Part shown: positions 39,083 to 48,847 of the stretch, one piece after another | How the letters are laid out: every line of letters begins with the position of its first letter | Numbering within the stretch: position 1 is the stretch's first letter | DNA from: Amycolatopsis oliviviridis | Lineage (GTDB): Bacteria > Actinomycetota > Actinomycetes > Mycobacteriales > Pseudonocardiaceae | Direction of reading: 5' to 3' | Length of the DNA stretch: 64,000 nt | Assembly: GCF_014654365.1 (NCBI RefSeq) | Contig: NZ_BNAY01000003.1 | Coordinates: forward strand, 930,001 to 994,000 | Made by a program: the position numbers and the translations under genes | Notes under the pieces: model-generated | The model's input: only the letters and a program-made list of their open reading frames with translations | Told to the model about the DNA's origin: nothing | Databases searched by the model: none

Positions 39083-41179
39083 TCATCCGACGGCCGGAGT
39101 GTCGTCACTACGAACTTGATCGGCCAGCTTCACGAGTGATCCCGCTCCAGGAACGAACCATCGGCTCGTTCCCTGCACGGCTTTAGTCTTCAGTCCCACC
39201 TGCCTAAGCATGTGCTTCGCGAGGCCGCTCGGCGAGTAGCGCTTGCCGTCCGCTTCCCAGAGCAGCGGAGCACCGCGGTTGTTGACCCACGTGGCGCGGC
39301 CACGGCGCGGATCCTCGGCCAGCCACGGGGAAAGGGCCTTCTGCTCGGGTGTGGTACCGGGGCGGAACTCAAGGATCGTGCCGTTCTCGATCCGGCCCGC
39401 GTCGACGAGCACGATCACCGCGTTGGTGCGGCGTTCCCTGGTCGGCTGACCGGCCGTGATCTCAGACGGCAGTTCCGGCGCCGGCTGCCCGCCGTGCAAG
39501 TCCGGTAGCACGCGGCCGACCAGGATCGAGCACTGTTCCGCGCTCCGGAAGATCGAGGGTACGAAACCCGTTCCGTGGATGACGTTGACATGGTGGACGA
39601 TCCAGTCGAGCACGGTGGTGGTCGACTTCGGCACGCTGCGGAGAACCGACGCCCAGTCCAGGGCGGGATCATCCAGGCGGCCGAGATCGAGCAGCTTGAA
39701 GACCAGGTGTGCCGCGAGCATGTCGGCATGCTCGGTGATCTTGGCCGCTCTGCCGTCTCGATCGTCGGAGTCGGCCTGGACCTGATCCATGACAGCGCGA
39801 AGAACCTGGACCGAGCGCCACACGGTGTACGCGCTGGGGCGATTGCCGAAGAGAGCGGAGTACGTGCCCTTCGGCCCGGTTTCCCACAGCACGGCACTGT
39901 CGCTCTTGGCGCGGGCCGCATACGAGGGATCGGGGTTCGCGCACGCGAGCGCTCGGGCCGCCTCGACCACGGAGCATCCGGCGGCGGGATCGGGGTCGGG
40001 TTCCCCTCGTTTGATGACGTAGATCTTGTGCAATGACAGCATGAAGTCGTCGCGCAGCCGCCGCTGTGCCTGGTCGAGCGCGACGAAGTCCCTGGCCTCC
40101 ACCCGGTTCTGGGTGTTGGTCGCCTCGGTGATCGACTTGTCGAAGTCCTCCGGACAGTTCTCCAGCGAGATCAGCCGCACCCAGACCCGCCCGTCAAGGG
40201 CGTCCTCGGCCTGCTGAGAAACGGCGGTGTGGATCGACTGGACCGTCTGGGCACCGTTGACGACGCTGGCGCCAGTGAGACTGAACTTGCCGGTCTTGGT
40301 AGTGGAATCGCGTGCGGACTTCTGAATGGAGTCGCACAGCACCGTGATGCCGTTGTTGAAGTACCAGAAGTGTGCCGGGTTCTCCAGCAGTGTGGTGCGA
40401 ATCCTGTTGTTGACCTCGGTGAGGCCCAGCGAGCGCCGGATGTTCTGGCTGAACAGCTTCTCGCCATGGTCGTCGTACCAAGCGGCGACATGGGAAACCG
40501 GCATCGTGCCGTAGTAGGCGCGGTACGGGTCGTCGAGCGTGCCCCAGCTCTCCAGCACCGCTTCCATGTCGACCTTCGCCTCGGCGACGCCGGCCTTGAT
40601 CAGCCGGTGGAAGTCGGGGAACCCCCAGATCTGGAGGTCGACCAGCTCTTCGAGATCGTTGAACTCGTCGAGCATACGATCAAGATCGCTCTGGATGAGC
40701 GACGCGATGGTCGACGGGCCCATTAGCGCGATCACCACCGTGATCCGCACACCGGGTGTGTCGATGGCCGAACTCACGCGACCGGCGAGCTTCTGGAATC
40801 GAGCGTTGAACTGGTCGTACTCACCGTCCAGCAACAGTTTGATGCCGCGGTGCAGCTTGAGCGCCGCAGCCTGATCCAGGCTGGCCCTGCCCTTGTCGCT
40901 CCACTTCGACTGAACGAGCCACAGTCGCTGTGCCGTCGGCGAAACCGCCACTCCGTCGATGCCCTGATCATCGAGACCGTCGATCACACCACTCGCCGCG
41001 TCCTCCGCGCTCCAGCCGGTGAGTTCCTGAAGCGTGATGGCAGTGAGAGCGCGCGACAGAAACGCCTGCTCCTTTTCGGGCTCTGGTCGCTTTTCGATGT
41101 CCGTCAGGTCGACCAGGCTGGTGAAGTCGCGGTTCAGCGCATCGTGGATGTGCCGCACCTGCAAGGGCATCTCGGCCAC
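39083..41179 (-). CDS. AIPR-family protein with N-terminal nuclease-like domain
   Basis: 698 residues. The middle carries the AIPR (abortive infection/phage resistance) signatures: QNIRRSLG at 245-252, FWYFNNGI at 271-278 and VVNGAQT at 306-312. Upstream, residues 71-92 read DQGIDGVAV...LVQSKW, with Asp75 and Gln90-x-Lys92 spaced like the GxD...QxK core of Mrr-type PD-(D/E)XK nucleases. A C-terminal region of about 300 residues has no motif I know. AIPR proteins are linked to phage defence, but their mechanism is not settled. The GTG start abuts the hsdM stop with no gap, so it is cotranslated with the type I restriction genes. Confidence 0.82.
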   Translation of the reverse strand: MAEMPLQVRHIHDALNRDFTSLVDLTDIEKRPEPEKEQAFLSRALTAITLQELTGWSAEDAASGVIDGLDDQGIDGVAVSPTAQRLWLVQSKWSDKGRASLDQAAALKLHRGIKLLLDGEYDQFNARFQKLAGRVSSAIDTPGVRITVVIALMGPSTIASLIQSDLDRMLDEFNDLEELVDLQIWGFPDFHRLIKAGVAEAKVDMEAVLESWGTLDDPYRAYYGTMPVSHVAAWYDDHGEKLFSQNIRRSLGLTEVNNRIRTTLLENPAHFWYFNNGITVLCDSIQKSARDSTTKTGKFSLTGASVVNGAQTVQSIHTAVSQQAEDALDGRVWVRLISLENCPEDFDKSITEATNTQNRVEARDFVALDQAQRRLRDDFMLSLHKIYVIKRGEPDPDPAAGCSVVEAARALACANPDPSYAARAKSDSAVLWETGPKGTYSALFGNRPSAYTVWRSVQVLRAVMDQVQADSDDRDGRAAKITEHADMLAAHLVFKLLDLGRLDDPALDWASVLRSVPKSTTTVLDWIVHHVNVIHGTGFVPSIFRSAEQCSILVGRVLPDLHGGQPAPELPSEITAGQPTRERRTNAVIVLVDAGRIENGTILEFRPGTTPEQKALSPWLAEDPRRGRATWVNNRGAPLLWEADGKRYSPSGLAKHMLRQVGLKTKAVQGTSRWFVPGAGSLVKLADQVRSDDTPAVG

Positions 41180-42679
41180 CTACTGCTCCCCCCGCTCGGC
41201 CTTCGCGAGTTGCAATGCTTCCGCAACCGCGGCGAACTCGCTGAGCGCCGCCTGCAGGTCGTCCACGATCTCCTGCGCGATCACCTCTGGCGGCTGGAGA
41301 TCGTCGCCGTTGTCCAGGTCGGGGTCGCGCATCCAGGTGATGTCGAGGTTCGTCTTGTCCCGCGCGACAAGCTCCTCGTAGGTGAAACACTTGAACCGAT
41401 CGGACTCCTCACGCTTTTCTGCGTGGTAGGCGTCGACGAACTCCTGCAGGTGCGCGCGGGTGAGTTTGCGCTGGCGCAACGTGAAGTGCTGGCCGACGCG
41501 GAAGTCGTACACCCACAGCTTCTCCGTCCACGGCTTGTCCGGACGGACTTCTTTGCGTTCGAAGAAGAGGACGTTTGCCTTGACGCCGCCGGCGTAGAAG
41601 ATGCCGGTGGGCAGACGAAGCAGGGTGTGCACGTCGTACTCCTTGAGTAGCCGCTGGCGAATCTGCTCGCCTGCACCGCCTTCGAAGAGAACGTTGTCCG
41701 GCACAACGACCGCGGCCCGGCCGCCGACCTTGAGCAGCTTCGCGATGTGCTGTACGAAGTTGAGCTGCTTGTTAGCCGTGCTTACCCAGAAGTCGGTCCG
41801 GTCGTAGCTGACATCCTCACGGGTCACCTTGCCGAACTCGTCGACCGTGCTGAGCCCGGACTTACGCCCGAAAGGCGGGTTGGCGAGGACCAGCGACACT
41901 CGTTGCTTGGGCTCCTCGGCCAGAGCGTCTTTGACGTCGATGTTGGCCGGGCCCCCTGCCCGACCGATACCGTGTAGCAACAGGTTCATTTGAGCCAACC
42001 GAGCCGTGTCGTGAACGATCTCGATGCCAGAGATCGACTGCAGGTTGGTGGCGTCGTCGTGAGACAACTTGTCCCGATGATTGTCGACGATGTGCTGGTG
42101 CGCGGCCAGGAGAAAGCCGCCGGTGCCACACGCCGGATCGATGATCGTGTCCTGCGGTGTGGGCCGGACACAGTCGACGATCGCGTCGATCAGCGGACGC
42201 GGCGTGAAGTACTGACCGGCGCCGGACTTTACGTCCTCCGCGCCCTTCTCCAAAAGGGCCTCGTACGCGTCGCCTTTGATGTCGACGCCGGTGCCGGACC
42301 AGTTGACCTTGTCGATCAGGTCGACGATGAGCTTCTTCAGCGTCCCCGCGCTACGGATCTTGTTCTCGGAGCCATGGTAGATCAGGCCGCGTGCGGTCTT
42401 CGGGTTCTTACCCAGCTCTTCGAGCACGGCCTCATAATGGTCCTTGAGTTCCTTGGCTTCGAGGTCGAGCAGCGATTGCCAGCTCAGTCCAACCGGGACT
42501 ATGACTTCCTTGCCCAGACGCCGATCCGCACGTTCCTGCGCCATCTTGAGGAACAGCAACAAGGTCAACTGGTCCACGTAGTCGATCGTGGAGACGCCGT
42601 CGTGCCGCAGAACGTGGCAGTAACTCCACAGTTTGTCGACGAGCTGCTTGGCCTCGGCGGGTGTGGTCACGACGGTCAC
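41180..42679 (-). CDS. hsdM: Type I restriction-modification DNA methyltransferase subunit
   Basis: 499 residues. The N-terminal HsdM bundle (DQLTLLLFLKMAQERADRR) is followed by GQYFTPRPLIDA (155-166), SAM motif I DPACGTGGFLLAAH (181-194) and catalytic NPPF at 267-270, the gamma-class N6-adenine methylase order. With HsdS it methylates the recognition site; with HsdR it restricts unmodified DNA. The GTG start overlaps the hsdS stop by GTGA, and GGAGA lies upstream within hsdS. The next gene, AIPR, follows directly. Confidence 0.92.
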   Translation of the reverse strand: MTVVTTPAEAKQLVDKLWSYCHVLRHDGVSTIDYVDQLTLLLFLKMAQERADRRLGKEVIVPVGLSWQSLLDLEAKELKDHYEAVLEELGKNPKTARGLIYHGSENKIRSAGTLKKLIVDLIDKVNWSGTGVDIKGDAYEALLEKGAEDVKSGAGQYFTPRPLIDAIVDCVRPTPQDTIIDPACGTGGFLLAAHQHIVDNHRDKLSHDDATNLQSISGIEIVHDTARLAQMNLLLHGIGRAGGPANIDVKDALAEEPKQRVSLVLANPPFGRKSGLSTVDEFGKVTREDVSYDRTDFWVSTANKQLNFVQHIAKLLKVGGRAAVVVPDNVLFEGGAGEQIRQRLLKEYDVHTLLRLPTGIFYAGGVKANVLFFERKEVRPDKPWTEKLWVYDFRVGQHFTLRQRKLTRAHLQEFVDAYHAEKREESDRFKCFTYEELVARDKTNLDITWMRDPDLDNGDDLQPPEVIAQEIVDDLQAALSEFAAVAEALQLAKAERGEQ

Positions 42680-44034
42680 AGCAGAGTCTCCTGAACGGGC
42701 TTGGTTTTCCGGGTGCGCTTGGGCTTCGACTGGGCGGCGCGTTCGGCGTTGATCCGCGCCAGCAGCGTCGAAGCCGGTTCGTCGTCGAGATCTTGTCGGA
42801 CGAGCTGGCCCGTGAACGCATCGTTGAGCAATGACTTACGGAGGAGTTGACCTCGGGTTCGTGATGTTGCCAGCGAAACCTTCAGATGACCGAGAGAGCT
42901 CGTTAGAACGCCGGCTTGGCGGACGGTGTCGATCTGCACTTCGACGGGAGGGACTGGTATGTCCAGTCGCGCAAGCGTGCCCTGGTCAATCTTGGGCATG
43001 CTCCCAGCGAGGCCTTTTGCCGCCTTTTTCAAAGTGTCATGTGCCGAACTGCTGGATAGAACCAGGTACACGAACTCGGGAGAGACCTCCTCGTTCGTCC
43101 TCACCCGGATTAGCAGGTCGGGGAAGATTGCCCAATCTGACTTGCCCTTATAGATGGCACACGTTCCGACCAATTCGGGCGTGTTGGATCGTTGTACAAA
43201 AATGTCACCGGGCTCGATCCAAAGATCGCTAATATCGCGGTCCTTGATGACCGCAATCTTGGTGTTTCGATCACTGAATTCGCCTTTAGTGACTGCCGAT
43301 AGAGTGAGTGTCCTGACTCCGGTCCCATCTTCGGCGGCTCGTCCTGAGTATCCGTTTCGAAGCGGTGTGCGAAGCAGGTCTCCCAGTGGCCTTCTTGGTG
43401 CAGTAGAAAGCTTGGTCAACAGACTGTCGATTGCCGCGTCTTTGAGCTTGGCTAGCTGACTCTCCGATCTGGCAAGTGAGGCGTCGCCAGCTTCGATCCG
43501 CGAGAGATGATCTTCGAGGGTGGCGACGATACGCCGCTGCTCATTGAGCGGGGGCAGAGGGATCGGTATCGACCGGATCTGCTGAAGGCCGAGTCGGGGC
43601 CGTCCGACGCCCTTGATCAGCGCGCCTGCATGGCGCTTGGTCGCCGGGCTCAGGAGCGTGTACAAGACCCACTGTGGGTCGACATGGGGCGACAGTCGGA
43701 TCCTGATGCAGTCCGCTTTGACGATGGCAGGTTCGTTGAGGCGTGGTACCAAGCAGGCGCGCGGAGGCGCCTCACCAAGCGACGCGAAAAGAAGATCACC
43801 CTCGCGAGCCTCGTGAGCGCGAAGTTGTTCGAAGTGCTCCAAGGATATGTAGGCCTTTTCATCCCTGAAGACGCCGTCGCCGATGTTTTGCAGGCGGAAG
43901 ACGCGCGCGCCCGAGGCTGTGTAGTGGGACGACTTCAGGTTCGACCCGAATGGGCCATCCGTGATCGACCGCGGCTCTGGGGATGCCAGCTCTTCAAGTG
44001 TGGTCCACTCCCAGCCTGGCGGCAGGTCAGTCAT
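42676..44034 (-). CDS. hsdS: Type I restriction specificity subunit
   Basis: 452 residues with two target-recognition domains. TRD1 starts MTDLPPGWEWTTLEEL and ends at the central conserved helix PLPPLNEQRRIVATLEDHLSRIE (about 160-185). TRD2 ends at DIPVPPVEVQIDTVRQAG (about 375-390), followed by the second helix. The two helical repeats set the spacing of the bipartite DNA target, which cannot be read from sequence. It overlaps hsdR and hsdM by 4 bases each. Confidence 0.9.
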   Translation of the reverse strand: MTDLPPGWEWTTLEELASPEPRSITDGPFGSNLKSSHYTASGARVFRLQNIGDGVFRDEKAYISLEHFEQLRAHEAREGDLLFASLGEAPPRACLVPRLNEPAIVKADCIRIRLSPHVDPQWVLYTLLSPATKRHAGALIKGVGRPRLGLQQIRSIPIPLPPLNEQRRIVATLEDHLSRIEAGDASLARSESQLAKLKDAAIDSLLTKLSTAPRRPLGDLLRTPLRNGYSGRAAEDGTGVRTLTLSAVTKGEFSDRNTKIAVIKDRDISDLWIEPGDIFVQRSNTPELVGTCAIYKGKSDWAIFPDLLIRVRTNEEVSPEFVYLVLSSSSAHDTLKKAAKGLAGSMPKIDQGTLARLDIPVPPVEVQIDTVRQAGVLTSSLGHLKVSLATSRTRGQLLRKSLLNDAFTGQLVRQDLDDEPASTLLARINAERAAQSKPKRTRKTKPVQETLL

Positions 44035-47000
44035 GCGGGCAGATTCCTGTTCAGCTCGTCCAACAACTGCTCAGCGCGGTCGTCACCGAACTCCTGGAGG
44101 AAGCCGTCCATGCCACCGCGCTCGGTGAACGGTACGCCGTCCAGATCCTCCTCGGTCACGGCCAGCCGGTTGGCGACGGCGTGCGCGATCCGTTCGACCC
44201 ACCACACCTGATCGACCGTGAAGCGGGCGCCCGCCTGTTCCTGCTGGGCCAGCCAGTTCCGCAAGCGCTCCTTCACCCGGCTGCCGAATGTGCGCAACTC
44301 GCCATCCATCCCCAGCGCGTACCGGGCAAGGTTGATCAGCTCGCTGATCCCCTTCGACGAGCCGTTGCCCTTCGCCTCGCCGAGTTCACAGTAGGCTTGC
44401 CAGATGATGTCCGGTGTCCATCGGCGAGGTGGTGCCGCGATCGTTTCAGCGAGCCGTCGCAGCTGGCGGCGCACCTCGGCCGGGTCACGGTCTGGCTCCT
44501 GGAAGGCGAGCAGGAACGGCATGATCTCCGCTCGACGGTCTTCGACGTACTGGCGCCAGTCCTCGACCACGTTGCTGGGCCCACCGTGCTCCATGAGCCG
44601 CGCCTCTACAGAGATCAACCGGTCGATGGTGACCTCGTCATATGACATGTCGTACCTGCGGCGCATCTCAAGAATCTGACGACGCAGCTCCGGCTGCTCG
44701 GCGAGAGGGCGGGTCGCGTCGAGAACGAGCGCGCGTTGGGCTGCCTCACCACCCGCCTGCAGGGCCACTTCCTGGGATTCCTCGTCGGTTGCGTGTTCCA
44801 GCGTGCTCGCGAGGTCGAGGAGTGAACGACCACCGGCGAGATCGGCGAGGTCAGCTCGTTCTGTGGGTGTGACTCGGGCGTCCAGCGCAGCGAGGCGGGC
44901 GCCAAGAGCGGCGGCCTCGTCAACGGTTATCCCCTGATTGGCGACACGCTCCAACAGCTTCTGCAAGCTCACCTGCCGTTGGCTCGCAGGTTGCAACGGC
45001 CGAGCATCGACCAGCGGCGAATCAGTCACGCCGACCGCGTCGACGATCAGGAACTTCTCCTTCGCCACAGCATCAGGCGTAACGTCTTTGAGCTTCTCCG
45101 GCGGCATCGTGCGTGCCCCACGGCCCTTCATCTGTTCGAAATACGTCGCGCTCGACACACCGCGTAGGAAAAACACGCACTCCAGGGGTTTGACGTCGGT
45201 ACCGGTGGCGATCATGTCGACTGTCACGGCGATCCGGAAGTCGGCGTCGTTGCGGAAATCCTTCAGCAGCTGGTCGGGATCGTCAGCCCGGTAGGTGATC
45301 TTCGCGCAGAAACGCGCGTCCCCGCCGAACGTCTCACGGGTGATCTCGACGATGTCGTCCGCGTGCTTGTCGTTCTTGGCGAAGATCAGCGTCTTCGGCA
45401 CGTATGTGCGGTTCGGGAAGAACTCGGGCCACCGGTCGTGGAAAGCCCGGATCGCCGTGCGCAGCTGACTCGGATTCATCACCGAGCGGCCGATCTGGTC
45501 GGCCCGGTAGTCGAGGTCCGTCTCCAGCTGTTCGTACCGCTCGCGCCGGGTGTGCAGGTCGACGATCCGCACGTCTGTTTTCGCCGGAATCGTGCCGCCG
45601 TGCTCGCCGACTTCCGTGCTGATCCGCATGATGTCGTAGTCGACGTTGACACCATCCGCGACGGCCTGACGGAAGGTGTACTGGCTTACCAGGTTCTCCC
45701 GAAAGAACCCGAACGTTTGCGCCACCGGCGTCGCGGTGAGACCGACCAGGTGGGCGTCGAAGTACTCGAGCACTGCGCGCCACCTGCCGTAGATCGACCG
45801 GTGGCACTCGTCGATCACCACCAGATCGAAGGCCTCTGGTGGTATCGCGGAGTTGTAGCCGATCTCGACCGCTTCGTTGACCTGATAATCGTCCGCGCTG
45901 TCGTCGTCCGGCCCAAGGTCCTGGCCGCACAGCACCTTGAACATCCGCTGGACGGTGCAGATCACCACGTGCGTGGAGTCGGCGATCACCGGACTGGTGA
46001 GCCGCTGGACGTTGTAGAGCTTGGTGAACAGGGTTCCGTCATCGGGCGACTCGAACCTGGAGAACTCCGCCTCAGCCTGCTTACCCAGGTTGTTGCGATC
46101 GACGAGAAACAAAACGCGCTTCGCACCAGCGTGCTTCAGCAATCGGTAAGTCTCGTTGACCACGGTGTAGGTCTTGCCGGCCCCCGTCGCCATCTGGATC
46201 AGGGCTCGTGGCAGATCCTGTGCCAGCGAACGCTCCAGCCCGGTGATGGCCTCGACCTGTGCGTCCCTCAGTTTGCCTCTGATCTCATGCGACGACAGCC
46301 GACCGAGCCGGGAACGGAACGTCGGTGCTGTCTCGTCTGATTCCGCCTCCCGCATCCAACGTGCGATCGTAACCGGCTGGTGGAACGAGAACACCCGGCG
46401 CGACCTGCTGATCGGGTCCAGCATGTTGGTGAACCGGGTCTCGATGCCGGTCGACTCGTAGCGATATGGCAATGGCACCCTCCACGCCGCGATACGAAGC
46501 GCCGAATCGAGGCCTTCTGCGTAACGCCGTGACTGCTGCTCGACCTCGACGAGGCTCAGACCTTCCCGCTTCGCCTCGAGAACACCGACCAACTTCGCAT
46601 CGACGTAGAGAAGGTAGTCGGCGCGACCGCGGCCTACCGTCATCTCGCGCACCGCGACGCCCAAGCCCGCATGCACGCTCAACACGGCACGGTCCTGCAC
46701 AATCCATCCCGCGGACTCGAGCATCCGGTCGACGATGCGACGAACCTCCGCCTCCGTGAGACGCGGCTTGCTCGCCGTGACCGCCCGCTCGATCATCTCG
46801 TCGCGGACGCGGGGGTTGATCGGCTCAGCTTGCGAGGCCTGCCGAACAAGGGTCGCCTGCAGCCCCTCGACCTTGGATGCCATCCGCTCCACCAGGCTGC
46901 GCAAGTCGCCCTGAGCCTCAATGGCGGAAAGGATCTCGTTGTTCGCCGCCTGACGAGCCTCTGCTTCAGCTGCGGCGAACTCGGTCTGCCGATCGATAGT

Positions 47001-47513
47001 CAGCCGCATCTCGACGAGCTCAGCTCGGTACATGTCGAGAAGACCGCGAAGTTCGTCTGATGGCGCCTGGCGAGGCTGCGGTGGCACGAACGGTGGCGCC
47101 TCGCCCGCGACCGTAACCATGCGGTGGAACCAGCCACCCAGGTCATAGGAGGCACGGACCATCAACAGAGCGTCCGAGGCGTCGTCGTAGCCCTCGTGGT
47201 TCGCCTTGTTGCCCTTCAGCCTGACGGCAGTGAACCACTCGTGCACACGGTGATCGACAAGTCGCATCTCCTTCAGAATGTTCAGGCGCTTGAATTGCTG
47301 ACTTGGCATATCCGGTATGCCGAACTTCAGGAAGATTGTCGCCGTCAACGCCTCACCGAACTGGCGTGCCTTGATCAGCGAGGCGTTCGGGTCGCTGAAA
47401 ACGTAAGACTCGGCCCCCGCACCGTGTATGACCAGCGCGGGCTCATGCTGCAGCAGATATCCGAAGTTCGGTGCTGTCGCGGCAAGCGCCCTGACCGCGT
47501 CGTCGACCCCCAT
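44031..47513 (-). CDS. hsdR: Type I restriction endonuclease/translocase subunit (EcoEI-type)
   Basis: 1,160 residues. The N-terminus is DUF4145-like (about 30-130), then a coiled stretch. The nuclease core follows with Asp299 (GRADYLLY) and Glu313-x-Lys315 (LEAK). The superfamily 2 motor has Walker A MATGAGKT (441-448), DECH (568-571), GLTATP (591-596) and the arginine-finger segment QMKGRGAR. The C-terminal EcoEI_R domain binds the methylase. It cuts unmodified DNA after translocation. Order hsdR-hsdS-hsdM is that of EcoEI-type loci. First gene of the operon; promoter in the 296-bp gap shared with the AbiE-like pair. Confidence 0.92.
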   Translation of the reverse strand: MGVDDAVRALAATAPNFGYLLQHEPALVIHGAGAESYVFSDPNASLIKARQFGEALTATIFLKFGIPDMPSQQFKRLNILKEMRLVDHRVHEWFTAVRLKGNKANHEGYDDASDALLMVRASYDLGGWFHRMVTVAGEAPPFVPPQPRQAPSDELRGLLDMYRAELVEMRLTIDRQTEFAAAEAEARQAANNEILSAIEAQGDLRSLVERMASKVEGLQATLVRQASQAEPINPRVRDEMIERAVTASKPRLTEAEVRRIVDRMLESAGWIVQDRAVLSVHAGLGVAVREMTVGRGRADYLLYVDAKLVGVLEAKREGLSLVEVEQQSRRYAEGLDSALRIAAWRVPLPYRYESTGIETRFTNMLDPISRSRRVFSFHQPVTIARWMREAESDETAPTFRSRLGRLSSHEIRGKLRDAQVEAITGLERSLAQDLPRALIQMATGAGKTYTVVNETYRLLKHAGAKRVLFLVDRNNLGKQAEAEFSRFESPDDGTLFTKLYNVQRLTSPVIADSTHVVICTVQRMFKVLCGQDLGPDDDSADDYQVNEAVEIGYNSAIPPEAFDLVVIDECHRSIYGRWRAVLEYFDAHLVGLTATPVAQTFGFFRENLVSQYTFRQAVADGVNVDYDIMRISTEVGEHGGTIPAKTDVRIVDLHTRRERYEQLETDLDYRADQIGRSVMNPSQLRTAIRAFHDRWPEFFPNRTYVPKTLIFAKNDKHADDIVEITRETFGGDARFCAKITYRADDPDQLLKDFRNDADFRIAVTVDMIATGTDVKPLECVFFLRGVSSATYFEQMKGRGARTMPPEKLKDVTPDAVAKEKFLIVDAVGVTDSPLVDARPLQPASQRQVSLQKLLERVANQGITVDEAAALGARLAALDARVTPTERADLADLAGGRSLLDLASTLEHATDEESQEVALQAGGEAAQRALVLDATRPLAEQPELRRQILEMRRRYDMSYDEVTIDRLISVEARLMEHGGPSNVVEDWRQYVEDRRAEIMPFLLAFQEPDRDPAEVRRQLRRLAETIAAPPRRWTPDIIWQAYCELGEAKGNGSSKGISELINLARYALGMDGELRTFGSRVKERLRNWLAQQEQAGARFTVDQVWWVERIAHAVANRLAVTEEDLDGVPFTERGGMDGFLQEFGDDRAEQLLDELNRNLPA

Positions 47514-47809
47514 GATTGGCTACCCTCCGCTTCCAAGCTCCCACGATAAGGTAACACTGCGGCCACCTCAGTGTGATCGGTTTAACGCGGCTTAGTCGGC
47601 CTACGGGGCGACGGTGTTACTGCGACGGCCTGCCCGGTCCGCGGATGGCCGCCCCGTCGGAAACCCTCACACAGGAGTGCCAGTTTCAGCCGCCAGGGTT
47701 CAACCCATGAACCAGTTCAGCCTTGCCGTAGCCAGTCGTGTCGGGTGCCAAGCACTGGTGTTCGGCGTTCTCGCTTGACCGAACACCGAACACCTGCCAC
47801 CATTGTGGC
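47514..47809. other. Divergent intergenic region between hsdR and the AbiE-like pair
   Basis: No gene is seen in these 296 bases. The left part should hold the hsdR promoter and the right part holds the inverted-repeat operator described at 47757-47810. A short GC-rich palindromic stretch at about 47605-47665 has no obvious role. Confidence 0.45.
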
Positions 47810-47810
47810 A
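47757..47810. promoter_or_regulatory. Inverted repeats before the AbiEi-like gene (probable operator)
   Basis: GGTGTTCGG (47757-47765) and CCGAACACC (47779-47787) form a perfect 9-bp inverted repeat with a 13-base spacer. A second CGAACACC follows directly (47787-47794). TGCCAC-catt-GTGGCA (47795-47810) ends on the A of the ATG. AbiEi antitoxins repress their own operon by binding such inverted repeats; binding here is inferred. Confidence 0.6.
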
Positions 47811-48847
47811 TGCCCGTCGACCATCGCGGCGCGATCGATGCCGCGGTCGCGGCATTCAACGCTGTCGGCGTCGCCGCAGTGCCCGCCGAAAAACGCTCAA
47901 CAGCCGACCTGACAGTTGAGATAAACGGCGTGCTGCTGGACGTCGACGTCGAGGTTGCCGCGACGGTCACTCCGGATTCGCTAGCGAAGCAACTTCCCCG
48001 CTGGTCAGGCACACGTCCACAAGCCACTCCTGCCTCGTTGCTCGTCGCGGATCGGATCGTGGCTGCCGCCCGCCAGGTCCTCCGAGAGAACGGCTGGGGC
48101 TGGCTCGATCTCCGGGGCCACCTTCATTTGTCCGGCCCTGGGGTACTGGTCGACACAGCAGTCCCAGCGGCTCCCAAGGTCCACCGTCCGGTTGACCTGT
48201 TCGCTGGCAAAGTTGCCCTTGAGGTTGCTTGCGCTTTACTGCTCGCCCCTGAGCGTCCGGGTTCCGTCCGCCAGCTCGCACGAGATCTCAACCGGTCCCC
48301 CAGCTCGGTGTCCACGGTAGTGAACTCTCTGCGAGAAGCCCAGCTCATCGATTCCCAAGGACTCCCGGTGACACCGGATCTATTCTGGGAGGCGGCCGGC
48401 GCCTGGCGACCTGCAAGCATGACGATCGCGCGTATTGCGCTCCTCCACGACCCCACGATCAGTGCTGCATTGCACACTGGCTGGGATGAGCTGGAAACCG
48501 GCATCGGCTGGGCGCTCACCGACACGATGGCAGCTGCCGCCTACGGAGCGCCCGCCGGCGTCCGCGCCGGATATCCGCCAGACTTCTATGTCCCCGACAC
48601 GACCACGGCACACCGAGCCGAAACGCTTCTGGGTAGACCGACATCCGTTGACGCCCGCGGGGCAACCATCCGGATCGCACCGGTGCCCCAGGTCTGCACT
48701 TTGCGATACACGGGCCCATCGGATGGGCCACCGTGGCCCCTCACACATCCACTATTCGTGGCTCTTGACCTGGCCACGGATCCCGGCCGCGGCCGGGAGA
48801 TCCTCGAAGGCTGGAATCCACCTCAAGGGGAAACGCGTGTCTGGTGA
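47810..48847 (+). CDS. AbiEi-like antitoxin/transcriptional regulator
   Basis: 345 residues. The N-terminal 120 residues have a nuclease-like alpha/beta look (STADLTVEINGVLLDVDVEV). A winged helix-turn-helix lies around 140-175 (SVRQLARDLNRSPSSVSTVVNSLREAQL), and a long C-terminal domain ends in ALDLATDPGRGREILEGW. Larger type IV antitoxins paired with AbiEii-type nucleotidyltransferases share this layout. It overlaps the toxin-like gene by 11 bases. The ATG at 47810 abuts a palindrome; the frame is open upstream but without homology. No canonical ribosome-binding site is seen. Confidence 0.65.
   Translation: MPVDHRGAIDAAVAAFNAVGVAAVPAEKRSTADLTVEINGVLLDVDVEVAATVTPDSLAKQLPRWSGTRPQATPASLLVADRIVAAARQVLRENGWGWLDLRGHLHLSGPGVLVDTAVPAAPKVHRPVDLFAGKVALEVACALLLAPERPGSVRQLARDLNRSPSSVSTVVNSLREAQLIDSQGLPVTPDLFWEAAGAWRPASMTIARIALLHDPTISAALHTGWDELETGIGWALTDTMAAAAYGAPAGVRAGYPPDFYVPDTTTAHRAETLLGRPTSVDARGATIRIAPVPQVCTLRYTGPSDGPPWPLTHPLFVALDLATDPGRGREILEGWNPPQGETRVW

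Noticed and set aside
47605..47665. GC-rich partial palindrome as an hsdR terminator or attachment site
   Set aside because: Pairing is interrupted, it lies upstream of both divergent genes, and it matches no repeat elsewhere in the window.
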